Below, one piece after another: positions 20,300-34,103 of a DNA stretch of 64,000 nucleotides. Origin of the DNA: Saccoglossus kowalevskii (Eukaryota > Hemichordata > Enteropneusta > Harrimaniidae). Every line of letters starts with the position of its first letter. Position 1 is the first letter of the stretch. The notes under the pieces are model-generated. The model was not told the DNA's origin and made no database searches. It saw only the letters and a list, made by a program, of their open reading frames with translations. The stretch is taken from assembly GCF_000003605.2 (NCBI RefSeq), contig NW_003148769.1:467770-531769 (forward strand). The letters run 5' to 3'. Made by a program: the position numbers and the translations under genes.

Positions 20300-21700
20300 A
20301 GAGAGGGTAACATACAATATTGGTTATATTGACATATTCAAGTTTAACCGACCATTCCACAATAAAATATATAATGGTGGACGCGTAGAGTTACGGATTC
20401 GCTCGAATAGCTGGGTCTGAAAAAAACTAATACACTACTACTATTATTTCTAACATGGCCGGGCCGTTTCCACCAATCAGATAGCAGAATTTACGATCTC
20501 AATTCACTGTAAAGATTTCTAAGAGCTCACCTCAGCTCACTTTCTGGGATAATGAACAGGAGCTAACTTTTTTGAAGTAGTGGCGGCGATTATATCAGCG
20601 ACCGACAAGTATCTATTCTTTTTTAGATCGAATAGGATAATACAGTAACATGTACATAGTTATATCATAAAATGTTTCCCTACTGCAATTTCGTGGATAG
20701 TGGAAGCTTAGGCTAGAAACACGTCTAAATAAATGAAATGTTCAAGGGAGAATATTTATAATCATTGCGGCGAACTGCTCAGCCGGGCGGGACTGCTCAT
20801 AAGAACGCCATTATATTTGAAATGTTAATATTTGTAACAACGAATTTGGTTGGTAGACAACTTTGCCATTGCACCCAATCAGATACGACCTCAAACATAC
20901 ACGCTTCTGAATAGAGCTACCGCATGGAGAAAGGACTGAACAGATACAAAATCGTGTGCGCCCTTTAATTATTTTTATTGACCTACAACTCGCATGTTAC
21001 AAGTAAGTAACGGCGTAAGTAATATTGAACAGTGGGGGCGTATTTACAGTGTATGAACGTAAATATCAATGAAAATGTCTCAAGTACGGACCGAACAAAA
21101 AGTAAAAGTAAAAGACAAATGTTTTTTTGCGTTAGCGTGAGTGAAATTTGGCCAGTGTTATCGTGACACAGCTTCGTCTACCTGCTTCTTTAAAACACAT
21201 TTTCCATGACTTTGCTAAATTTAGTACGCAAGCGTTTGCTTTCGAGTCGCGCACACAGTATATTCAACAATTTATACAACATTTTTCATACTAACACCTA
21301 TCCGTATATGAAGATTTCATATAACATATTTAGAGTTATTACACTACACTACACTACAAGTGATATCACGCCGCTTTACTAATTTGGACGAATCGCCTCC
21401 GAGAAGGACTGCCCTAGCCCATTGTTATGTTTTCCCCGTATCCAAAAAGTTTCTTTGAGAAGGTCAGAAATAAGTCTTAATACTTTAGAACACTAAAGAT
21501 CTAGTATCACATCATGTTGTTGCTATACAGATCTCCTGACTAAATGAACCGTTTGTGAATTTAAACAACCACAAGAATTAGTGTGTATCACTTATTGCCC
21601 AGCATAACAAGTGGGCACGTGCATCGGTACCGTAGGAACAATGGCCAGTTTAAACGGAAGAACAGTGATCGTGTACTACACTCGCCCTGGAGTCCGTTCG
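20300..21700. other. Intergenic DNA, no supported feature
   Basis: No exon chain, recognisable protein or strong repeat structure is visible. Only a short CACTA-type run near 21343-21358 stands out. Confidence 0.5.
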
Positions 21701-21738
21701 AGTCGCTGCATTGGAGTGGCCCAAGTAACGTGGCAATA

Positions 21739-21753
21739 GTGACCCGTGGCAAC
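21739..21753. promoter_or_regulatory. Full RFX X-box match, GTGACC-CGT-GGCAAC
   Basis: The sequence fits the X-box consensus GTNRCC-N(0-3)-RGYAAC at every position. Related half sites lie nearby, including GTTGCTATGCAC at about 21798. An octamer ATGCAAAT follows at 21822-21829. An ATG at 21858 (AAAATGAGTGGAAC) opens an unrecognised frame with a possible donor after about 16 codons. RFX sites mark many ciliary gene promoters. No gene could be assigned, so the promoter role is an inference. Confidence 0.4.
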
Positions 21754-22813
21754 GAAACGTAATCCTGGGAGTAAAGTCACGTGACTAAATCGGTCCGTTG
21801 CTATGCACATTGCAGAACATATGCAAATCTGGCGTGGCAGTCGTAAAAGCCAAAATGAGTGGAACAGAAAGGAGAGCGTCGCCTGTGTTTTGGAGTGTGG
21901 GTAACTACTTGCTACGTACATTAAACAGTTACACATATACTCCTCTAAAACAAATATCATCAACAATTATTAACACACATGGTATTGGACGTTCGTTGCT
22001 TTTATACATTGACATAAAAATTGCAGTTTTCCAAACATCAACAGAATTTCCAGAATTAGTCTGAATTTTGTTTGAAATGCCTCTTGTTTTGCAAGATTTG
22101 CTAAACTCCAGACATATTGACGAAGCCAAAAAAATCGCCAACTCTTTTGACCTCAGACGAGTAAATAAAACTACATCTGGACATCATAACCCCTATCTTA
22201 TCTACCTTGGTACATCCGTCAGGCAGACAGGATTTTCATAAAAAAGTGACATACTGCTAAATTTAAATTCATGTATTGTTTATTCAATCGAGGTATCAAC
22301 TTTACAAGCCAACCCATTTAGCTAGGCATTTTAATTAAAATGATTCCCAACATAAGCAATTATACATGCACGTTTACCCCTTTCCGCGTCTGTTTAGAGC
22401 ATTCGCACCCTATAGTGAATCCCCGGGATTAAAGAAAGAGACAATAAAAGTCACCTTACAAAATATTAAAATTACTTTTGTTTGAAACATACTATCGGTG
22501 ATTTTACGAAAATACGAAAAGACGTGTAATCAGCGGACGATGCTAAGTATGTGTGTTGGTGCGTGTGTGAATGGAGGGAGGGGGGTCTTACTATTTCACA
22601 ATGTCTACATTCATACCACCAAAGAATAAACAGCGAACAACACTCTGTCTCGGTCAATGTGTCAAGTCTCACGCGTGAATTTATCATACACTTCACAAAT
22701 TGTCGTGATTTCTGCTACAATAAAAAAATTAGTCAAGAATGACTGTACATGCATAATATGACAGAACCCCACACCCTCCCCGTGGCTTTCGTTGCGTATG
22801 GAAGTTATTTTCA

Positions 22814-22894
22814 CGAGTGATGCGGTGTATCCTGCGGCCGTACTTTCACAAGCGAAGCGAGTGAAAGTACAGCAGAATACACCGCATCTCGGAC
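22814..22894. repeat. 81-bp near-perfect hairpin
   Basis: GATGCGGTGTAT and GTACTTTCAC on the left are mirrored by GTGAAAGTAC and ATACACCGCATC on the right, around AAGCGAAGCGA. Both arms also share a CTGC/GCAG step. It looks like a minimal MITE. A second hairpin (CCACAGTCC/GGACTGTGG) follows at 23029-23055. Confidence 0.8.
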
Positions 22895-24721
22895 GACTAT
22901 GATACACAATTTATGTTGATGTTAAATGTTCCGCCACATAATTGTGCATTGGCAAACATGCCGTGCAACTGCGGTAGTACTCCACAGACGGGATGACTTT
23001 CGTCGACAGCGGCTGTCGCTTAGCTGCACCACAGTCCTTCGTTGATGGACTGTGGCTGCACGCTACACCTTCGTGTGTGATGTTGCTTGCTGGTCGTGGA
23101 TTGACTGAGTCTTGATTACCGGTTAAAATGTTGCTCTTTTGGCGTTGGTAATTTTTATTTGGAACTGAGTAACGCCGCAACGTCGCCAGCAGAAACCTGG
23201 TATCTCGATGGTTGCAGCTGCATAGTAATCGCTGATTTTACTGCTGGTGGATCTTCTGAGAGCCCTTCAAGGTTTATAAAACTCAGTTTCCAGGTGATCA
23301 ACATACATTAAGTTCTCCCAATCGTAGTATTCCATGTGATGTACACCTGACATGCCAAAAATGTTGTTGAACGATTTGAACTGGATAAAAATAGCAGACG
23401 AAAATGTGTTTACAAAATAAAAATAGTTCGGTAGCCAATGAAAATACCATGTTCATTTGCATATCGACCGTGAAAATACCGAAAACATTATTGCATGGGT
23501 GATATGCAAATTAGTTTGGGCCAAAATAAGTGACTGCCTAAAAGTACCATTACTGTTGTTCAAATTTCATGTCACTCGGCAAGTATATTCATGTACCCCA
23601 AGGGCAAAATATCGTACTTCTAAACATTGTTTATTCCGAAAAACTGTACTCCTGAAGGGACTACTTTGTTTGCTCTCAGACCTCATTTGCATATGGGTTG
23701 TGGAAATACCGATTTTGATTTCAGGGACGAATCAAAATAAACTGCAGTACATATGTAATAATGTGAATTATTTTGTTAACTATGACAAATGTATAACAGA
23801 CTTGTCCCATATTTTGTTGGTTCGTAGCATTTATCTGAACATGGATTAAGTGTCCACGGGGAGTGGCTGTATTAACCTCGTGGTGATCCAGTGCAAACAT
23901 GTTGAACCGATATAAAACACGTGCTTACGACCACAGTGTATAGCAGTGTAGTTAGTTGCACTCACATGTAGTAAGGCTAACTCATGAATGTACACTAACA
24001 TAGAACGTAGTGACAGGGTGGAATCATTTTACAGTCATATGCAAGAAAGTACGGAATCGATGTCGGAATTATATACTCCAGCTGACGTGTAGTGTATCAA
24101 ATTATTGAGCAATTGGATGCTGGAATTACATGACGTTAGTGACAAAATTTAGGAGAATGTTAACATCTTTCACATCAGTACTCCTCGATATCGATGGAGG
24201 TTTTTCAAGCTGCTTAATGGGATCTATGCCGCGGATTTGTTTTATCTTGTCTTGTTTCAATTGATACATATCAATATGTGTGTTTTGCTGTGTGGACGTT
24301 TCACGTTCTTTATGGCAATTTCAACGTTATTTGTGAATCTCCATGCTGGAACTATCGTACATGTTACAACGACTTTTGATGTGACTGAAATATACAAATA
24401 GATAAGTTGAATTCTCTGTTATTAGTAGGCATTCATAGTAAATTGCATAGCTGAGATACTGCTGTTTAAATTTGATTGTTTTTATTTGTATTAACGTGAG
24501 TAGAGTATGAGTGCCGACATATCTAGTAAATTGAGTATAAGTGCCCACGTGTGGAATGGCTGTATCAGCCTCGTGTAACGCAATGCAAACATGGTCGCCA
24601 TGTGTAAAACTTGTGCACTAGACCACGGCGAACATCAGTGTCGCTACACACACATGTTGTAGACTAAACTCAGAATGTAAACTAATATGCACCGGACATA
24701 CTGAATGGATAGAACCCAGGT

Positions 24722-24925
24722 GGCGACGGCACGAATTTTTGCATGGGGGGGGGGAGATGAAGGGGGAGATGAAGGCGTGACCTAACTAGTGGGTCCGGGC
24801 ATGTTCCTCCTTAAACAATTTGAAATCTAGATCATCTGAAACGCTATTTCCTGCATTTTGAGGGGCAAATTTTGCTGGCACAAAAGGTTTAAGCTTGATT
24901 TTAGAGGGACAACGCCCCAACATTT
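24722..24925. repeat. Dispersed repeat D, copy 2 (poly-G containing)
   Basis: Second copy of the 19087-19290 repeat, with the G run and the words TTTGAAATCTAGA, CATCTGAAACGCTA and GGGGCAAATTTTGCTGGCAC. It is inserted between two blocks of the duplicated field. Confidence 0.7.
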
Positions 24926-24969
24926 TTTTCGAGTCTACCGCTGACACACATACTCGACTAAGTCACATG

Positions 24970-27900
24970 AGTCCAAATATTGATTGTTTCATGATATTCG
25001 GGCAGTTGTAAACTACCTGAAGTATGATTATCTAAGTGGTAACTGGTTGTATCAACCTCCGGGTGATCCTGTACAAACATGTATTAAAACACGTGCACAC
25101 CACCGCTATCTTATCTACGTCGTATATCAATTAGACAGACAGGAAGTTTATGACGTAGTGACATATTGCTAAAGTTAAATTCATGTACTTTAAGCGAGGT
25201 TTCAACTTTACCCGCCAAATCATTTATCTAGGGATTTCAATTAAAATGATTCCCCAATACATAAGCTATACATTCATGTCACCATTGGAAAAAAAATGTC
25301 GGTGATTTTCTATTCAAGATATGAAATGCGCATGTGATCCGTAGACGATGCCATGTATGTGTGTGTGTCCATATTGGTGAGGTCCTTATTCATTCGCAAT
25401 GTCTACATTCATAATAGCAAAGTATTTATAAACAGAGAAACACACTTCTGTTTTATCATACACTTAATAATAAAAACTTACATGATGTTATACATTTACA
25501 TAGTGTGCTTATAAACTGTTTTCCAAAGGCATGACGTATAATGTATCGTATATTTTGCTGGTTCTAAGCATTTATCTACTAAACGGGGTCGAGTGTCGAC
25601 ATGGGGAGTGACTGTATGAACTTCGTGGTGATCCAGTGCAAACATGTTGAACCGGTATAAAACACGTGCTCACGACCACAGTGTACAGCGGTGTAGTTAG
25701 TTGCACGCACGTGTACCGGACTAACTGACCAGATGGGATCATTTTACTATTACGTGCACGGAAGTACAAAATCGATGTCGGAATTATATACATCTGCTGA
25801 AGTGTATTTCTGTGCAATTTGTTGAGCAATTGAATGCAGTACAGTTAAAATTACATGACGGTTTGTGACAAAGTTTAGAAGAGTGTTAACATCAGTACTC
25901 CTGAATATAGGAGGACATTTTTTCAAGCCGCATAATGTGATCCAGACCGCGGATTTGTTTGATACATAATTTTATACGAAATTTATTACAATTTCAATAT
26001 GTCAATTTCAAACGTTGTTTGCAACGTCAGTTACAGCGACCTGGATAAATCTAATTCTTAGTTTTTGGTAGGCATTCGTACTGAATTACATATCTGAGTT
26101 GCTATTTAAATTGAGGTGACAGGTCAATACGACTCTGGTTTATCAATAACTTGCAAGGTAGGATCGCGAACATCCTTATCGACGTGTAGACTTGCACACA
26201 GTCTCTTGTTTGTTTGTTGGTTATGCTTTTTTCCAATAGAATATTATTTGAGTGTATAAATAACTAAAGCAGAATCACCACAGAAGCTTAATAGACAGTG
26301 AAACAAACAAAATATTCGTGACCTTTGTAGCGACCTTTTGCCACGCCAGTGACGATCATGACTGGCATCCGCCCCCAATCAGTTTCAAAATTTGAGTAAG
26401 ATTTTCAGAAATATACGTTTGTCTCGATATTTATTAGAAAATGCGCCAAAACTGAAGTTACACACGCTTAAAATTCAAAATATTTTTTGAGATATTGTTT
26501 GCGATGGTATTTACCAGCTAGAAGTCGAGACTGTGATATGTAAATCACGCCAATTTGTGACGTCATTGAATTAATATCAAGAGAAACCTTGCACGGGTCA
26601 CATGTCTCTTGTTTAATTTCCAGTATACCACATCAACAGATGTACGCAACTAAGTATTTTATCGGTAGGTTTCAAGGTGCAAAATTCAAGAGACAGTTAC
26701 ACCCAATTACTACGTTCCTACCATTGAATTAAAAAATGCTATGCTTACCGAAGCTAAAAAGCTTCAATCATTATATATATAACTTATTTGCTATATAAAA
26801 TAGAAAAAAAAAACACTGTTGGTAGCGGAGTGCCACAATTCCCTACACGTAATAAGTTAATTAGCTAATTCGCATAAGTCTGAAATTTACCATGAGGATG
26901 ACAAGATTTCCATTATATAATCAGCATTACGAATAAGGTGGTCTATAAAAACAGATTATGTTACAAGCGCAAGTCCAAGATTCGTTCAACCCTTGCTGCT
27001 CTAAAGTTCAGTGCTTATTACTTAACACTAACTTCATATTACAGTGTACATTTGTCACGTCATTGTCACGTGTTTACCGGGAAGACACAGCTGTTTCTAG
27101 TCGCTGCAAAAAGCTTCTTCTTACACAAAAATACAACAAATCCACAACGATTTTCCAAACATTCTGTATGAACGCTGTTTTAAACGTCTCATGATACTTG
27201 TCTACTAAATGAAGTATTAATGTCCTCATGGCGAATAGCTGTATCCACCTCGTATTGCAAACATGTTGAATAGGTATAAAAACACGTGAACAACACCGCG
27301 ACTACACCATAGTATTACAAATAGTTTATTTAAACACTGAAAAAATGACAGTTATAAAATAAAGACGCTGTTTTCAATGTTTCCTAAAGCAGTTTGGCCT
27401 GGCTGCTGCACATGAGACTTATCTACGTCGAACAACACTCTGGCAGACAGGAAGTTTATGAGCTAGTGACATATTGTAAATAAAAAGTGATATACTTCAA
27501 GCGTTTAAAATGATTACCCAACATAAGGAATACATTCATGTCACCACTAGAAAATACTACTCAAGATGAAATGTGCATGTGACCAGTGAACGATGTAAGT
27601 GTGTGTGTATCTGTGGGTAGTGCTAAGGTATAAACACCAAAACACACTTCTGTCTTAGTCAATGTGCCAAATCTCATGCATCGATTAATGATACACTTCA
27701 CGTTTTTTTTTTCAATTTGCTGTGTCTTAAATTCTGACTTAATAACAAATAGAATGAAGTTATACTATACATGCATATTGTGAATTAATTTGCCTTTCTC
27801 AACTGTTTCTGCAAAACTTGACTATGACAAATAACAAATGCATATTTTGTTGGTTCGTTGCATCTCTATACTGAACCGAGTCTGAATGTCCACGCGGGGA

Positions 27901-28480
27901 GTGGCTGTACAAACTTCGTGATGATCCAGTGCAAACATGTTGAACCTGTATAAAACAAGTGCTCACGACCACAATCTATAACAGTGTAGTTAGTTATACT
28001 GATGTGTAGTAACTCGTTAACATGCATCGGAAGTACTACGTTAAAACGTTTTACTATTATGTGCAAGAAAGTAAAGAATCAATTATTTATTGCTGCTGGT
28101 GTGTATTGCTGCGCAAATTTGTTGCAATTTAATGATGTACACTTCGAATTACATGACAAAGTTTAGAAGAATGTTAACATCATTCACAACAGTGTTCCCG
28201 GATATCAGTGGACGTTTTTCAAGCTGCACAGTGTTATCCACAATGCGGATCTATTTATTTATGAAATTCATTTACATTTCCATGTGTGTTTTGCTCAATT
28301 TCAATGTTATTTGTGGATCTCCATGTAGGAAATACCGTTCATGCTATAGCGACTTTTGATGTGACTGAAATAAAAGAATAGATGAATTGGATTTTTGTTA
28401 TTAGTAGGTATTGTTAGTAAATCGCATAGTTATTTAAATTTGATTGTTTTAATTTGTAATAAATGTTGTGGTATTGCACG
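24970..28480 (+). repeat. Segmental duplication, copy 1 (partner 36150-40390)
   Basis: This 3.5-kb block matches 36150-40390 module by module, for example 24984-25170 with 36190-36370 and 27200-28480 with 39115-40390. The offset is about 11.2 kb at the left and 11.9 kb at the right. The difference is explained by the LINE inserted at 37068 in copy 2. Copy 1 keeps the uninterrupted site at 25861-25890. It contains the H2A fragment at 26962. Confidence 0.8.
26962..27009 (+). pseudogene. Histone H2A fragment 1 (N-terminal tail only)
   Basis: Sixteen codons read YKRKSKIRSTLAALKF, matching the H2A tail around AKGKSKTRSSRAGLQF. The homology ends abruptly and unrelated repeat sequence follows. No start codon with the MSGRGK opening is present. 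About 20 bases upstream is a TATAAAA, and 80 bases upstream a mutated octamer (ATTCGCAT). It is clearly non-functional. Confidence 0.65.
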
Positions 28481-29067
28481 GTGTATCTGCATCTGTATAG
28501 GGAAATACAAATTCCAATATATAGAACTCTTATGTTATTTCTGTGCATTCTCGCACTAACTTCATATCACGACGTACATTTAACACGTGTTTATCGCGCG
28601 TGTTCCCTTGTTTCCGTTACCGGTCTCCAATGATTGTAGAAAGCTATTTCATTTTCAGAATTGTATATGAACCAAACGTGAGCGAAAACAGCAACTACCA
28701 AAAATGTGACTCCTAATTTGCACATTATTATCATGGAAGTAGCGGAAACCTAAAATGCTATGATTGTTGAAGATAGAATAAACACTCATGGCAGTAAAAT
28801 GACCAGTACAAACTTTGGTATCGAAGATAATTATAATAATTTGCTTTAAATATGTTGTGATTTCAAAAATCAAGTTTTCTTGAAACATTATGCTATCACT
28901 TTTTTGCTATTTAAGCTCGAAAAACCTTGTTGGCTGCAGAGTAAAGTCTTAACCAGCAACAATATCTATATAGAAACATATGCAATTAAGTGTTATGGAA
29001 TTTTATATTTATATAATCTCCATACTGACTACTACTATGTTCCCCTACTTCAAAAGATTACGTTGCA

Positions 29068-29300
29068 AAGACCAAAGACCAAAGTCAAAGACATGATCGT
29101 CTTCATGCTGGTCTACAATTCACAGTAGGCCGAGTAGACAGATTCTTACTCAATATCAACTATGCCGAGCATGTTGTCGCCGGCGCCCAGTACACTGACC
29201 TAATTGAGTACTTCCATGTAATTTGCAATTGGCTTTCCAAAACGATGAATAATTGAACAAGCTCATGTCGAGAGTCTCCATCGCCCAGGGTGATGTATTT
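29068..29300 (+). pseudogene. Histone H2A fragment 2 (most complete)
   Basis: The first block (29068-29220) reads KTKDQSQRHDRLHAGLQFTV then GRVDRFLLNINYAEHVVAGA, aligning with the H2A tail, L-N helix and [20 protein letters not shown]. A deletion of about 27 codons follows. The second block (29229-29297) resumes as LAFQNDE, a stop, then LNKLMSRVSIAQGDV, matching [23 protein letters not shown]. An internal deletion with a frame change and an in-frame stop make it a pseudogene. Length is about 60% of a normal 125-130 residue H2A. Confidence 0.85.
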
Positions 29301-30799
29301 CAGTGAAGTTGACAGTGACATTGATTGACATTGTTATGTGATGCCAGAGTATGTGTGCGTGTGACTATTTGCAGGAGAGTGATTTAATATTTCGAATTAT
29401 CTACATTCAAAATACTAGATTATTTATAAACAGCAACACAGAGTTCTGGGCTGAGGCAACATATTTATATTCCATAATACCCATTAAAGTAAACACAATC
29501 ACACCATATTTTGATGTCAACAATCATCATCTTAGAACCAGGTCTGCAAAGCAGCTATCCCAAATTTCTCAGTACACACAAAAAAATTAACCTCCAGGTT
29601 CTCGAGTGTAGCATGTTGAACAGGTATACAACACGTACACGCCACCGCGAAGGTCATTAGTACACCAGCACACATGATATTGCAAATAGTTATTTTCACA
29701 GAAATAAAAACAAAAAAACAACAACATTTCCCGTCTGGACGCTAAACGTCTCTTAAAAGTTTGGTCATGCTGTGAGAAATAAGCTTTACTAGGTATAATC
29801 TGGATTTTGTATATTGTGTGGAGCTCCAACATCTGGGAGCATTATTCTGTTTGCCAGTCCCTAAAGTAGAACAAGACAGTGTATAATATAAGTTTACTCA
29901 ATACAGTATCAGTACAGAAGCAATGGCCTGTTTTCTCACCTGCATATTTAGTTGGCTCATAATATTCCCGTCTACTAAAGAAAGTATTATTGTCCACATG
30001 AGGAGTGGCTGAATCGACCTCTTTCTTATTCAGTGAATACATGTGTAAGTATGAAAATACGTGCATATCACCGAAGTTGGCTACAGACATAGTATTTCAA
30101 ATAGTTTACTTACATATAAAAAATAATGATAATTTTTCATTATAATTATCATTAGACGCTGTTTCCAAAGTATCTGATGCCAGTTTGGCTAGGCTGCTGC
30201 ACTGAACTCCAGAGATATGGATGAAGCTAAAAATAACATCAACCTTTTTGACCTTAGACGAGTAAATAAAACTACCTCTGGACTTTGTTCTGCTATAAGT
30301 TAGCATCCTTTTAATCACGCCATAACCTCAATGTTGTCTACCTCTGTACATCAGTCAGACAGACAGGAATATTATAACATAGGGACATATTGCTAAATTT
30401 AAATTCATGTATTGTTTATTCAATCGATGTCTCAAATCTACCCACCAACTCATTTCGCTGGGGATTTCAATTAAAACGACCCCCTAACATAAGCTGTATT
30501 TGGTGAAGGCAATCTGTGAATTGTCGTAACGTCGGTAGAAATAAAATCTTGAAGATCAAGTTCTGGTTGAGCTACTATTCCTTATTAACCACTACACTAA
30601 TCACTTAGTGTACTCCCATACTTCAATAAAGACTTCTAACGTTGTAGTTGGACAAACTCTACTCAGTATATTATATTATGTTTAACCCCTTTCCTCACCA
30701 TCAAACAACTTAAACTCTTAAGTTTTTACACCGTATTTTCATGCCAGAGTAAACAGGTTGATAAAATAATGAAACAAATAGAAATGGTCTCCAAATACC

Positions 30800-33660
30800 C
30801 ACACAAAAATAGTCTGTCCCGTGATCAGATATGCAATTTATTATGTCATAACCTCTATCCTACCTGCCTCGTATGTCAATTAGACAGACAGGAGGTTTAT
30901 GACGTAGCGACATATTGGTAGATTTAAATTGAGGTTTCTACCCGCAAACTCATTTAGCTGGGATTTCAATTAAAATGATTCCTCAGCATAAGCAATACAT
31001 TCATGACACCATTTGAAAATATTAAAATTCATTCGATTTTGGAAAATGTATCAGTGATTTTTTTTATTATTATGAAATGAACATGTAATCAGTGGACGAT
31101 GCTACGTACGTTTTTGTGTTGGTCGGTTAATCTTAATCTTTCACAATATCTACATTAAAATCACCAAAGTATTTTCATGAAACAAACTTCTCATGTGGCA
31201 CTGTATCATACATTTCTGATTTATCAATTTAATTTCAGAAATAAAAACTTAAGTATTAAATTCTATAGCTGAGTTGCTATTTAAACATGATATTTTTATT
31301 TGTTTTATCAAATTATATGATTTTGCGGTATGGCACAGGTATCTGCATCCCAACATATAAAAATAAAATGCGAATTCCAAATATACTTCTTGGTATTTTC
31401 AAGATGATGGGATTTTTTTTTCACTGAGAGAGTTTCAAATTTTTAACCATTTTATCGTTTTATTTAAATCTTTTTTTTAACCATTTTATTCACTCTGACA
31501 GTGCGAGGTTAAATCGACCTCCGCGACGGATCGGTTGATACTAGTCACCGTCGATTACTGCCTTCTTTGTTGTACATAGTAGTAAATAAACCAGAGAGTC
31601 CAAAACTAGACTTAGAGCGTATTTTCACGTCGATTGAAACGTTTTTTCAATCTGTTTGCCACCAGTTCCCTCCTTTCATCACAAAATAGTTCAAAAATAG
31701 CCAAATTGTTTCAGTGACAACTTGAAAATTGCCTCAAATTCTATCTGTTGGTTCAAAATTTGGGTTCATTTCCAGAAATTTTGAAGAATATAAGGAAAGT
31801 GCAGACAAAGTTGGGCAAGAAAGTCTAGTGGTGAAAAACCGAAACTCGTAGCATTTCATTTCATGATTGTATTCAGTTGACATGGCCAGTAAGGTGATTG
31901 GTCAATACGACTCTTGTTTAGAATAGATAGGATCGCGAAACCCTTATCGACACCCATATCGTAGTTTGTATGAGCCCTCACCTGCACGTGTAGACTTGCA
32001 CACAGTCTCTTGTTTGTTGGTTGGTGGTGTTTTTTCAATAAAATATTTTTTAAGTTTATAAATAACTAAAGCACAAAAGGGTAGACAGCAAAATAAAGAT
32101 GAGATGTGTGCCCCTTGTAGCGACCTCTTGCCACCCCAATCAGTTTCAAGATTTTCAGAAATATACATTTGTCTCGATATTTTATTATAAACTGCACCAA
32201 AACTGAAATTTCGCACGCTTACATTTCAAAATATTGTTTGAGATATAGATAATAGAAATACCCTCACAAAAATAGTCTGTCCCGTGATCAGATAAGCAAT
32301 TTATCATGTCATAACTGTGTCGTATATCAATTAGACAGACAAGAAGTATATGACGTAGTGACATATTTAGCTAGGAATTTCAATTAAAATGATTCCTCAG
32401 CATAAGCAATACATTCATGTCACCAAGGGAAAATATTGAAATTCATTCGTTTTTGGAAAATTTATCAGTGATTTTCTACTCAAGATATGAAATGAGCATG
32501 TGATCAGTGGACGATGCTAAGTACGTTTGTGTGTTGGTCAGTTAATCTTAATCTTTCACAATATCTACATTAACAGTTTTTTCATGAAACAAACTGCTCA
32601 TGTGGCACTGTATCACACATTTCTGATTTATCAATTTAATTTCAGAAATAAAAACTTAAGTAGTAAATTCCATAGCTGAGTTGCTATTTAAACATGATAT
32701 TTTTATTTGTTTTATTAAATTATATGATTTTGCGGTATGGCACAGGGTATCTGCATCCAGCATATACAAACAATGTGAATTCCAAATATACTTCTTGGTA
32801 TTTTCAAGATGATTGGATTTTTTTCACTGAGAGTTTCAAATTTTTAACCATTTTATCGCTTTTTTAAATCATTTTTTTAACCATTTTATTCACTCTGACA
32901 GTGCGAGGTTAAATCGACCTCCGCGACGGATCGGTTGATACGAGTCACCGTCGATTACTGCCTTTGTTGTACATATTAGTAAATAAACCAGAAAGTCCAA
33001 AACTAGACTTAGAACGTATTTTCACGTCGATTGAAACGTTTTTTTTCAATCTGTTTGCCACCAGTTCCCTCCTTTCATCACAAAATAGTTCAAAAATAGC
33101 CAAATTGTTTCAGTGACAACTTGAAAATTGCCTCAAATTCTATCTGTTGGTTCAAAATTTGGGTTCATTTCCAGAAATTTTGAAGAATATAAGGAAAGTG
33201 CAGACAAAGTTGGGCAAGAAAGTCTAGTGGTGAAAACACCAAAACTCGTAGCATTTAATTTAATTTTATGATTGTATTCAGTTGACATGGCCAGTAAGGT
33301 GATTGGTCAATACGACTCTGGTTTAGGATAGATAGGATCGCGAAACCCTTATCGACACCACATCATAGTTTGTATGAGGCTTCACCTGCACGTGCAGACT
33401 TGCATACAGTCTCTTTCTTGTTTTTGTTCAATACAATTTTATTTGAGTGTATAAATGTCAAAAGCAGGATCACCATAAAAGTCTGAGCAGCCCGTGAAAC
33501 AAACAAGGGATTTGTTACCCTTGCAGTTCACTCTTGCCACACAAGTGACGATTGTTACCAGAATGGAGTTCGGTGCGTGTAGTTCAATAACATTCCTCCA
33601 ATCAGTGTAAAGATTGGAGTAAGATTTTTGTATCATTGTTCATCAGAAATCGCGTCAAAA
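30800..33660 (+). repeat. Young tandem duplication, unit about 1.4 kb
   Basis: Unit 1 (about 30800-32230) and unit 2 (about 32260-33660) align with an offset of about 1400-1460 bases, for example GTGCGAGGTTAAATCGACCT at 31501 and 32901. Long stretches are identical, so this is the youngest large duplication in the field. The units include the CCAATCAG-containing segment and the dispersed family also seen at 650-815. Confidence 0.85.
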
Positions 33661-34103
33661 TAAAAAGAATTTTTGGGGTATACTTTATAATGGCACTGCT
33701 GTAGCTTATTAGGTTGAAAATCCAAGTGACAATTACAGACCAGGCTAAATGACATACATTCAGGATAGTTAGCCATTGGCATGTACATTACAGAACAAAG
33801 CAGCTTGCAAAAGTTTGATAAATCGAATACACCCAATTCCTAACTTGTTACCATGAAAGTAACGGTAATTATAAAATTCTTACCAAATTACTGGCATTAT
33901 GATCAATAAAAAACGAAGATTATGTTATTTGCTATCACTTACTTGTTTTTTAGAATAGAAAAACACTGTTGGTAGCAATTCCCTACACGCAATAAGTTAA
34001 TTAGCTAATTTGCATAAGTCTGAAATTAACCACTGAGGATGACAAGATTTCCATTATACAATCAGTATTACGAATAAGACGTCCCTATAACAAAATATAA
34101 TGT

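Noticed and set aside
25572-25829. Similar minus-strand frames at 25572, 27866, 36771, 39729 and 44220 as a conserved protein family
   Set aside because: They resemble each other only because they overlay the same duplicated spacer module; frames are not kept in the other copies and no domain is recognisable.
26255-26400. Histone H1, H3 or H2B gene near the CCAATCAG boxes (also 32050, 33470 and 45240)
   Set aside because: CCAAT and TATA-like words are there, but no translated frame on either strand matches these histones.
33840-33960. Divergent H2B promoter partner left of the octamer
   Set aside because: Expected from histone gene layout, but no H2B-like residues can be read on the minus strand here.
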